From assembly GCA_018242445.1 (NCBI GenBank), contig JAFEBW010000007.1:1-64000 (forward strand): 64,000 nucleotides of DNA, in the 5' to 3' direction. Origin of the DNA: Pseudomonadota bacterium. Lineage in GTDB: Bacteria; Pseudomonadota; Gammaproteobacteria; Xanthomonadales; Xanthomonadaceae. The notes below the pieces were generated by a model. That model was given only the letters and a program-made list of their open reading frames with translations. It had not been told where the DNA came from and did no database searches. The translations under genes were made by a program, and so were the position numbers. Shown here piece after piece: positions 29,266 through 36,105 of the stretch; position 1 is the stretch's first letter; each line of letters starts with the position of its first letter.

Positions 29266-29932
29266 GCAGCGGCGGCGGCAGGTTGTGGCGCACGCCGTTC
29301 TTGATCGCCCCGCGCAAGTCCATCAGGCGTTGATGGAAGAAGTGCCCGGTGTCGGGCATCTTCACCAGCGTGGGTTGGCGGTCGAGCTTGCCCAGCCAGT
29401 CGTACACCGCCTTGGGCGCGACGATCTCGTCGGCCTCGCCCTGCACCACCAGCCACGGGCAGGTGGGCGCGAGCACGGCGGAGAAGTCCCAGCGCCCGGC
29501 GGGCGGCGCGATGGAAATCAATTGGGCGGGGCCGAGGTTGCGCGCGCCGAGCAGGCTGATCCATGCGCCGAAGGAGAACCCGCCCAGCCAGAGCTTGCCG
29601 TTCGGATGCGCGGCCTGCGCCCATTGCGCCACGGCGAGCAGATCCAGCGCCTCGCCGCGGCCGTTGTCGTAACTGCCCTGCGACAGCCCCACGCCGCGGA
29701 AATTGAAGCGCACGGTGACCAAGCCCAGTTCGCGCAGGGCGCGGCAGGCCATGGTGACGACCTTGTTGTGCATCGTCCCGCCTTCCAGCGGGTGCGGATG
29801 GCAGAACACCGCCACGCCGGCGCGCGCGTCGGCCGGGTCGGGGTGATCCACGCAGGTTTCCAGCGCGCCCGCCGGCCCTTCCAGCATCAGGCTGCCGGTG
29901 GAAGCGGGGAACGGCGTCGCGGGCTGGGTCAT
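29258..29932 (-). CDS. Alpha/beta hydrolase
   Basis: A 224-residue alpha/beta-hydrolase. The oxyanion region is VFCHPHPLEGGTMHNKV, the nucleophile elbow is GGFSFGAW (Ser), the acid is in EADEIV, and the His in DTGHFF completes the triad. The motif set is that of the small dienelactone-hydrolase-like family seen beside zapE in betaproteobacteria and xanthomonads. The substrate is unknown. No signal peptide is present. It lies 43 bases after the cytochrome gene and overlaps zapE by 8 bases. Confidence 0.85.
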   Translation of the reverse strand: MTQPATPFPASTGSLMLEGPAGALETCVDHPDPADARAGVAVFCHPHPLEGGTMHNKVVTMACRALRELGLVTVRFNFRGVGLSQGSYDNGRGEALDLLAVAQWAQAAHPNGKLWLGGFSFGAWISLLGARNLGPAQLISIAPPAGRWDFSAVLAPTCPWLVVQGEADEIVAPKAVYDWLGKLDRQPTLVKMPDTGHFFHQRLMDLRGAIKNGVRHNLPPPLHG

Positions 29933-29975
29933 GGCGATGGCTGCGCCGCTCTGCGGCCGCGAGGGGTGCCGATGC

Positions 29976-30497
29976 TTATTTGATCTGGCCCATCATCCAC
30001 TTCACCGTCGCCTCGACCTGCGCATCGGTGAGGGAGGGGTTGCCGCCCTTGGCCGGCATGTGGTTGCCGTCCGGGCCGGTGTAGCCGTTGATCGCGTGCT
30101 GGACGAGGGTGGCCTCGCCCTGCGCAAGACGCGCGGCCCAGGCCGCCTTCTCCAGCTTCGGTGCGCCGTTGGCCCCGCTGGTGTGGCAGCCGGTGCACAA
30201 CTGGCCGAAGATTTGCGAGCCATCCAGCGTGCCGCCGTAGGCGACCTGGCCTTCGGCGGCCTTCTTCGCCGCTTCGGCGGCGGCGGCCATCGCCGCCTGC
30301 CCGGTGGAACCGGCATACACCGCGCCCACCGGCGCGATGCGCGCATCGACCTTGGCGGTCTTGAGCGGGTTGGCATCCGGCGGTTGCAGGCTGTACAGGT
30401 AGGTGGCGAAGCCGATGAGGCACAGCGCCACCAGCACGAGGGTGCCGATGATCATCGAGAAGTGCTTCAGGAAAACGATGTCTTGTTGGCTCTGCAC
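29976..30497 (-). CDS. Membrane-anchored cytochrome c5
   Basis: A 173-residue protein started by GTG at 30497, where the typical charged N-terminus QSQQDIVFLKHFS and an AGG 8 bases upstream occur. One transmembrane helix lies at about 15-38, and the rest is periplasmic. A linker at about 80-100 is Ala-rich. The haem site is CTGCH, with the axial Met in NHMPAKGG. Such cytochromes carry electrons between the bc1 complex and terminal oxidases or denitrification enzymes. It heads the leftward run cytochrome, hydrolase, zapE, queF. Confidence 0.85.
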   Translation of the reverse strand: MQSQQDIVFLKHFSMIIGTLVLVALCLIGFATYLYSLQPPDANPLKTAKVDARIAPVGAVYAGSTGQAAMAAAAEAAKKAAEGQVAYGGTLDGSQIFGQLCTGCHTSGANGAPKLEKAAWAARLAQGEATLVQHAINGYTGPDGNHMPAKGGNPSLTDAQVEATVKWMMGQIK

Positions 30498-30699
30498 GGC
30501 AATACCTGTGTGGGGTTCGGCGAGGCGCGGTGGGCAAGTATAACGACAGCCGGACGCGCAGCGTACCCCGCCGGCCATGCAGGCCGGGGCGGCCGGCGCC
30601 CGCACGCGCGGGCGGACTCGGAGCCCCACCATACGCCGTGGCAGGGAAAGTTAATGGGCCGGACGGTACCATGTCGCCCCTGGAAGCCAAGGAGGCCGC

Positions 30700-31416
30700 A
30701 TGTCCGACTGGATCATCCTGTGCGATTTCGACGGCACCATCAGCGTCGAGGATGTCACCGACTCCCTGCTCGAGCGCCATGCCCACCCGGACTGGACGCT
30801 GATCGAGCGCCAGTGGAAGGCCGGCGCGATCGGTTCGCGGCAGTGCCTGCAGGATCAGATCGACCTGCTGGATGCCGACCCGCGCCAGCTCGAAGCCCTG
30901 TACGCCACCATGCGCATCGACCGCGCCTTCCCGGCCTTCGTCGAGGCGGCGTTGTCGGCGCGCATCCCGGTGCGGATCGTCAGCGACGGCCTGGACAAGG
31001 CCATCGAGACCATCCTCGCCCGCCACCAGATCGAGCACCTGCCGATCGCGGCCAACCACATCGCCCCCGACGGCCCGCGCCGCTGGCGGCTGGAGTTTCC
31101 GCACGCGCGCGCCGACTGCAAGGTTGCCAGCGGCCTGTGCAAGTGCGCGCAAGTGACGCAGGCCCGCAAGCAACGGCCGAAGGTGCTGCTGATCGGCGAC
31201 GGCGCCTCGGATTTCTGCGCTGCGAGCAGGGTGGACCTGGTGTTCGCCAAGCACCGCCTGATCGAGCACTGCCGCTCGCAGGGCCTGCCCTACGTGCCGA
31301 TCACCGGCTTCACCGATGCCATCGCCCTGCTGCCGGCGCTGCTGGAAGGCAGCCTCGAACCGGTTCCGCCGGCGCATCTTAGCGTCCATACTCCCGCCTC
31401 CCATTCCCATGCCTGA
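30700..31416 (+). CDS. HAD-superfamily phosphatase (MtnX-like)
   Basis: A 238-residue HAD phosphatase of the MtnX/PSP-like type. Motif I is CDFDGTIS (about 8-15, nucleophile Asp and acid/base Asp), motif II is Ser in RIVSDGLD, and motif III/IV is IGDGASDFCAA. Two Cys in the cap (CKVASGLCKCAQ) may bind metal. It belongs to the MtnX-like group that cleaves small phosphate esters; the substrate is unknown. It overlaps the aminotransferase gene by 8 bases, suggesting a joint pathway step. Confidence 0.85.
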   Translation: MSDWIILCDFDGTISVEDVTDSLLERHAHPDWTLIERQWKAGAIGSRQCLQDQIDLLDADPRQLEALYATMRIDRAFPAFVEAALSARIPVRIVSDGLDKAIETILARHQIEHLPIAANHIAPDGPRRWRLEFPHARADCKVASGLCKCAQVTQARKQRPKVLLIGDGASDFCAASRVDLVFAKHRLIEHCRSQGLPYVPITGFTDAIALLPALLEGSLEPVPPAHLSVHTPASHSHA

Positions 31417-32809
31417 TACCGCCGTGACCCAATCGACCCCTGCCGAACGCGACGCCGCCCTGCTGGCCGACGAGGCCCGTTACTGCTCCTTCGGCGACAC
31501 CGTGCACTATTCCGAGCCGCCGAAGATCTTCGCCCGCGGCGAGGGCAGCTATCTGTTCGACGGCGCCGGCACGCCCTTCCTCGACCTGCAGATGTGGTAC
31601 TCGGCGGTCAACTTCGGCTATTCCAATGCGCGTCTCAACGACGCGCTGAAGCACCAGATCGACACCCTGCCGCAGGTGGCCAGCCAGTACCTGCACCCGA
31701 CCAAGATCGAGCTGGCGAAAGCCGTCGCGGTGGATGCGAAGAAGAAATGGGGCCTCGACGGGCGCGTGCATTTCAACGTCGGCGGCTCGCAGTCGGTGGA
31801 AGACTCGATGAAGCTGGTGCGCAACGCCAAGGGCGGCAAGAGCCTGATGTTCGCCTTCGAGGGCGGCTACCACGGCCGCACGCTGGGTGCTTCGGCGATC
31901 ACGTCGAGCTACCGCTATCGCCGCCGCTACGGCCATTTCGATCGCGCCCAGTTCATCGAATTCCCCTACCACTTCCGCGGCCCCAAGGGCATGACGAAGG
32001 AGGAATACGGCGAGCATTGCGTGGCCAAGTTCGAACGCTTGTTCGAGACCGAATACAACGGCGTGTGGGACCCCAAGGCCGGGCAGTGCGAGTACGCGGC
32101 GTTCTACGTCGAGCCCATCCAGGGCACCGGCGGCTACGTCATCCCGCCGCCGAACTTCTTCAAGGGCATCAAGCGCGTGCTCGATCAGCACGGCATCTTG
32201 CTGGTGGTCGATGAAATCCAGATGGGTTTCTTCCGCACCGGCAAGCTGTGGAGCATCGAGCACTTCGGCGTGCAGCCCGACGTGCTGGTGTTCGGCAAGG
32301 CGCTGACCAACGGCCTGAACCCGCTGGCCGGCATCTGGGCGCGCGAGGAGCTGATCAACCCGACCGTGTTCCCGCCCGGCTCGACGCACTCGACCTTCGC
32401 CTCCAACCCGCTGGGCACCGCGGTGGGCCTGGAGACGATGAAGATGCTCGCCGAGACCGACTACGAGGCCATGGTGATGGCCAAGGGCGCGCACTTCCTC
32501 GAAGGCCTGCGCGACTTGCAGAAACGCCACCAGGAAATCGGCGACGTGGATGGCCTCGGCCTGGCCCTGCGCGCGGAGATCTGCGAAGCCGACGGGTTCA
32601 CCCCGAACAAGAAGCTGCTCGACCGCATGGTGGACATCGGCCTGGCCGGCGAGCTCGATCACGCGGGCAGGAAGATCGGCCTGGTGCTGGATGTCGGCGG
32701 CTACTACAAGAACGTCATCACCCTCGCCCCGTCGCTGCACATCAGCACCGAGGAAATCGACCTCGGCCTGAAGCTGCTCGATCAGTTGCTGACCAAGGCC
32801 AAACGCTGA
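31409..32809 (+). CDS. Class III PLP aminotransferase
   Basis: A 466-residue class III (omega) aminotransferase. Visible features are the cofactor segment FNVGGSQSVEDSMKLVRNA, AFEGGYHGRTLGASAIT, VEPIQGTGGYV, VVDEIQMGFFRTG and the PLP Lys in VFGKALTNGLNPLAG. The sequence is further from ArgD and GabT than these are from each other in my reading, so I leave the substrate open. The start is the ATG at 31409. The gene overlaps its neighbours on both sides (8 bases with the phosphatase, 1 base with the next gene, TGATG), so the three form one tightly coupled operon. Confidence 0.88.
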   Translation: MPDTAVTQSTPAERDAALLADEARYCSFGDTVHYSEPPKIFARGEGSYLFDGAGTPFLDLQMWYSAVNFGYSNARLNDALKHQIDTLPQVASQYLHPTKIELAKAVAVDAKKKWGLDGRVHFNVGGSQSVEDSMKLVRNAKGGKSLMFAFEGGYHGRTLGASAITSSYRYRRRYGHFDRAQFIEFPYHFRGPKGMTKEEYGEHCVAKFERLFETEYNGVWDPKAGQCEYAAFYVEPIQGTGGYVIPPPNFFKGIKRVLDQHGILLVVDEIQMGFFRTGKLWSIEHFGVQPDVLVFGKALTNGLNPLAGIWAREELINPTVFPPGSTHSTFASNPLGTAVGLETMKMLAETDYEAMVMAKGAHFLEGLRDLQKRHQEIGDVDGLGLALRAEICEADGFTPNKKLLDRMVDIGLAGELDHAGRKIGLVLDVGGYYKNVITLAPSLHISTEEIDLGLKLLDQLLTKAKR

Positions 32810-33393
32810 TGCCCGAAGGTCCCGAGGTCGATACCGACAACCTGCGCGAGGCGATCGACAAGGAGATCGAGCGCGAAGGCGGCAAGCTGCTGCGCGCCAT
32901 CGCCCTGAGCACGGCGGTGTTCGCTGCGCTCGCCGCGGTGGCTTCGCTGGAAGCCGGCAGCACCGTCAATGAAGCGCTGGTGCTCAAGACCGAGTCCACG
33001 CGCCTGCAGGCGCAGGCGTCCGACCAGTGGGCCTACTATCAGGCCAAGGGTGTGAAGGCGGCCATCGCCCACGATGCGCAAGGCCCGTGGCTGGCGCTCA
33101 AGCAGGCACCGCCCGCCGACCTGCCCGGCAAGGAAGCGCGCTACCTGAAAGAGCAGCAGGACATCGCCGCCAAGGCGCATGAGCTGGAAAAGCAGCGCGA
33201 CGAAAAATCCGTCGAAGCCGACCATCTGGTGCATCGCCACCACGGCTTCGCCCGTGCGGTCGCCTTGCTGCAAGTCGGCATCGCGCTGGGCGCGGTCGCC
33301 GCGCTGACCAAGTCCCGCCCCGTGTGGCTCGGTTCGTTGCTGCTGGGTCTGGCCGGCGGCGGCCTGTTCGGCTGGGGGCTGCTGTCGGGTTGA
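32809..33393 (+). CDS. DUF4337 membrane protein
   Basis: A 194-residue protein. It opens with an acidic helix, a membrane segment at about 29-47, a long helical middle region (TESTRLQAQASDQWAYYQAKGVK, about 60-130) and two C-terminal hydrophobic segments at about 145-165 and 168-192. The DQWAYYQAKG motif is the signature of DUF4337, whose function is unknown. Its ATG overlaps the aminotransferase stop by one base (TGATG). It could be a membrane scaffold for the two enzymes ahead of it; this is inference. Confidence 0.8.
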   Translation: MPEGPEVDTDNLREAIDKEIEREGGKLLRAIALSTAVFAALAAVASLEAGSTVNEALVLKTESTRLQAQASDQWAYYQAKGVKAAIAHDAQGPWLALKQAPPADLPGKEARYLKEQQDIAAKAHELEKQRDEKSVEADHLVHRHHGFARAVALLQVGIALGAVAALTKSRPVWLGSLLLGLAGGGLFGWGLLSG

Positions 33394-33467
33394 TGGCCCA
33401 GGCGCGCAGGGTCATCGCCCCCGCGCCGGGCTCGGTTCGCTTCGAAACGTTCGCTGAGGAACAAACG

Positions 33468-33836
33468 ATGCATCATCCCATTTCAAGCGTGCGGGCGTGC
33501 TGGTGCGGGCTCGCCGCTGCCATGATGGCTGCTGCCGGCGGGGCGTTGGCGCAAGCGCCTGCGTTTGCGATCGCCTCACCCAAGGCCGGGGCAACGGTGA
33601 CCAGCCCGGTCTCGGTGGTGGTGACCGTCGCCGGCGTGAAGCTCGGCAAATCCACGGACGGCCTGAGTCATCTGCATCTTTCCGTGGATGGCGGCCCGAC
33701 CAAGCCGGTTTACAAGGAAGGCCCGGTGCGGTTCACCCTGCCCCCCGGCAAGCACACGCTGCACGTCGAACTCGCCGGCCCCACCCATCAACCCCTGTTG
33801 CCGGCCCAGAGCGTGACTTTCACCGTGAAGAAGTGA
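33468..33836 (+). CDS. Small periplasmic protein, DUF4399-like
   Basis: A 122-residue exported protein. The signal peptide spans about 1-32. The mature domain of about 90 residues is beta-rich: PAFAIASPKAGATV, then GLSHLHLSVDGGP, VRFTLPPGKHTLHVELAGPTHQPLLP and SVTFTVK. The His-rich HLHLSVDG and the GKHTLHVELA pattern fit the DUF4399 type of copper- or haem-linked periplasmic proteins, by eye. GAGGA 7 bases upstream supports the ATG at 33468. It lies 10 bases before a cytochrome b561 gene, and the pair probably works together in the envelope. Confidence 0.7.
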   Translation: MHHPISSVRACWCGLAAAMMAAAGGALAQAPAFAIASPKAGATVTSPVSVVVTVAGVKLGKSTDGLSHLHLSVDGGPTKPVYKEGPVRFTLPPGKHTLHVELAGPTHQPLLPAQSVTFTVKK

Positions 33837-33846
33837 GGCGCACGCG

Positions 33847-34530
33847 ATGGCCGCGCGCGTTCATCGGCACAGCCTGCGTGCGCGCTTGCTGCATGGGTTG
33901 AATGCGCTGGTCATGCTGGTCTTGCTGTTCAGCGGCTTGGCCTTGGCCGATGCATTGCCATCGCCGCTGGTGAATGGGGTGGGCGGCCATGACGCCATCG
34001 ACCGCGTGCACCGGGGGCTCGGTTTGGCCTTTGCCGGCATGGCCGCGATGGCGTGCGCGTGGTGGTGGCGGTCGGCGTGGTGGCTTGCGCGCGAGTTGAC
34101 GCGCTGGCGATCCGGCGAATGGAGCTGGCCTGCGGCCTACCTGCGGCATGCGTTCGCGCCTGCACGCCGGCCGGTGCCGTTCCATGCCGGCCACTTCGAT
34201 CCGCTGGAGCGCCTCGTGCTGTCGCTGCTGTTGCTGGCCGCGACCGTCGCCGCCGTGAGCGGGGTCTATTTGTACCTGCTGCCGCCGGCACCGTTGTGGG
34301 TCTTCCTGATCGCGATCCGGGCGCACGTGATCGCGGCATGGGGCGTGTTGGCCCTGCTCGCCATCCATGCCGTGGCCGGCAGCGGGCTGCTGCCAAGCCA
34401 TCGCGGCATCGCGAGCTCGATGTTCGGCGATGGCCGGTTGCCGCTCGACACGGCACGCCGGCTGTGGCCCGGATGGACCGAGCGGGCCATGCGCGCGGAA
34501 CGCGACGAGGGTCGCCGCGAGGCAGATTGA
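33847..34530 (+). CDS. Cytochrome b561-family protein
   Basis: A 227-residue integral membrane protein with four helices (about 12-33, 52-72, 113-135, 143-165). Candidate haem-ligand histidines lie in RLLHGLN, RVHRGLG, RAHVIAAW and AIHAVAGSGLLPSHRG, the pattern of di-haem b561 electron carriers. Such proteins pass quinol electrons to a periplasmic partner. The small secreted protein upstream is a possible partner. The C-terminal tail is rich in Arg and Glu and cytoplasmic. Confidence 0.78.
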   Translation: MAARVHRHSLRARLLHGLNALVMLVLLFSGLALADALPSPLVNGVGGHDAIDRVHRGLGLAFAGMAAMACAWWWRSAWWLARELTRWRSGEWSWPAAYLRHAFAPARRPVPFHAGHFDPLERLVLSLLLLAATVAAVSGVYLYLLPPAPLWVFLIAIRAHVIAAWGVLALLAIHAVAGSGLLPSHRGIASSMFGDGRLPLDTARRLWPGWTERAMRAERDEGRREAD

Positions 34531-34561
34531 GCGGCGCGTGGGCGGCTCCGTGCGGGACGCC

Positions 34562-35395
34562 TCATCCGCACTTGCTGTAGCCGCAGTTCAGGCAGGTCGC
34601 GCAGCCATCGAGGATCACCACCGCCTTGGTGCTGCACTTGTGGCACATCGCGGCGCTGGGCGGAAAACTCGCGCCCTCACCGGTGACCATGACGGCTTCT
34701 GCAGGCTCGGTCAGCCGGGCGGCGTCCACCATCGCGCCACCCATTTCGCCGGCGGCGGCGATGCCGCTTTGGGGCTCGCCTACGGCGCGATTTTCAGAGT
34801 TTTTTTTTGCGCGGGCCTCGAAGGCGGCGCGCTTTTCGGCGATCAGCCGCCGCTGCGCATCGGATAGTTCCTCGCTGACGATCATGCCGATCGACTTCAG
34901 GTGCTCCTCCACCACCGCGCCGATCTCGGCGATGATCGATGGCATGTACACGCCGCCGGCCTTGAAGTAGCCGCCGCGGGGGTCGAACACGGCCTTCATC
35001 TCCTCGACGAGGAAGGTGACGTCGCCGCCCTTGCGGAACACCGCGGACATGATGCGGGTGAGGGCGACGATCCACTGGAAGTGGTCCATCGACTTGGAGT
35101 TGATGAACACCTCGAACGGGCGGCGCAGCTCGTGCTCGGTGCCGTAGTTGAGGACGATGTCGTTGATGGTGACGTACATCGCGTGCTCGACCAGCGGCGA
35201 CTTGATCTTGTAGGTGGAGCCGACCAGCACCTCGGGGCGCTCGACGCGCTCGTGCAGCTGCACCACCTCGCCCATGGTCAGGCCGATGGTGGCAGCGTCC
35301 ACCGCCGGCTCGGTGGCCGCCGGCGCCGGGGCTGGCTTGTCGTCCGGCTTGACGACGCTGTAGCCGCTGATTTTCTTGCCGATCTTGATGCTCAT
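34562..35395 (-). CDS. nrdJb: Class II ribonucleotide reductase, C-terminal subunit (NrdJb)
   Basis: A 277-residue protein that carries only the C-terminal part of an adenosylcobalamin-dependent RNR. Around residues 40-150 is the TSCPD-type segment (VQLHERVERPEVLVGSTYKI, KSMDHFQWIVALTRIM). A Ser/Ala linker precedes the end, CHKCSTKAVVILDGCATCLNCGYSKCG in part, where the cysteine pairs should re-reduce the active site. The split into a and b genes is known in Pseudomonas. Here the b gene is downstream of the a gene in the same direction but separated by a repeat and a histone-like gene. Confidence 0.85.
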   Translation of the reverse strand: MSIKIGKKISGYSVVKPDDKPAPAPAATEPAVDAATIGLTMGEVVQLHERVERPEVLVGSTYKIKSPLVEHAMYVTINDIVLNYGTEHELRRPFEVFINSKSMDHFQWIVALTRIMSAVFRKGGDVTFLVEEMKAVFDPRGGYFKAGGVYMPSIIAEIGAVVEEHLKSIGMIVSEELSDAQRRLIAEKRAAFEARAKKNSENRAVGEPQSGIAAAGEMGGAMVDAARLTEPAEAVMVTGEGASFPPSAAMCHKCSTKAVVILDGCATCLNCGYSKCG

Positions 35396-35506
35396 CGAGG
35401 TGCTGCTCCTGAAACGCTTGCGGCGATGCGATGGGGGATGGAGGGCGGGCGTGGTGCACCCGCCGGGGTTGTCTGCTTGCCTGGTTTCTTGCTTGTCGCT
35501 GTTGCT

Positions 35507-35617
35507 CGTCATTCCCGCGAAGGCGGGAAGCGCTTCACAACAGCCGAAGGCTGGTCATCCAGGGTCTTTGTCTGGCGACAGGACATCGCTGGATCCCCGC
35601 CTGCGCGGGGACGACGA
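35507..35617. repeat. Composite palindromic repeat upstream of nrdJb
   Basis: CGTCATTCCCGC at 35507 recurs inverted as GCGGGGACGACG near 35606-35617 (10 of 12 bases), and each end folds into its own GC-rich hairpin (CCCGCGAAGGCGGG and CCCCGCCTGCGCGGGG). This class of dispersed repeat is frequent in many proteobacteria. It lies between the histone-like gene and nrdJb, and may attenuate transcription into nrdJb. Confidence 0.65.
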
Positions 35618-35637
35618 GCGAGCGCCAAACATGTTGC

Positions 35638-36009
35638 TTACCTCTTTTTGACGGCGGCTTTCACTGCCTTCTTCGCCACTTTTTTCACGGCCTTCTTCGC
35701 GGCTGGTTTCGCCGCGGCCTTCTTCGCGACCTTCTTGCCGGCAGCCTTCTTCGCGGCCGGTTTTTTCGCAGCGGCTTTCTTCGCCGCAGCCACGCGCTGG
35801 CGCGCCTGTTCGACCTTGTCGCCGACCGCCTTGCGCACGGCCTTGGCGCGGGCGCGGACTTTCTCGCCCACGTCGGCGGCCCTGGCCTTCACCTTCTCCG
35901 CGGCCACGCCGGCCGCCTGCTTGACTTCGGCGATCACGGCCTGCGCTTTTTCGCCCGCCGTCCCCACCGCGTTCATCACCGTCGCCTTCACCTCTTCGGT
36001 TGTCGCCAT
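35638..36009 (-). CDS. Histone H1-like basic protein
   Basis: A 123-residue protein. Residues 1-60 form an amphipathic helix pattern (TEEVKATVMNAVG, VAAEKVKARAADVG), like late-embryogenesis or phasin-type helices. From about 75 the chain is a Lys/Ala/Pro tail built on AAKKPAAKKA and KKVAKKA units, typical of bacterial histone H1-like (Hc1/AlgP) DNA-binding proteins. It should compact nucleic acid non-specifically. GAGGAG 8 bases before the ATG at 36009 supports the start. It is transcribed with, and sits between, the two halves of the class II RNR. Confidence 0.8.
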   Translation of the reverse strand: MATTEEVKATVMNAVGTAGEKAQAVIAEVKQAAGVAAEKVKARAADVGEKVRARAKAVRKAVGDKVEQARQRVAAAKKAAAKKPAAKKAAGKKVAKKAAAKPAAKKAVKKVAKKAVKAAVKKR

Positions 36010-36105
36010 GATGTCTGCTCCTCGTCGGTCTGCCTGTGATCGCCGGTCGCCCGGCCGCATGCGCATCATCCGCAACGTGTCGCGCCGCCTGCCCGCGGGC
36101 AAGCC

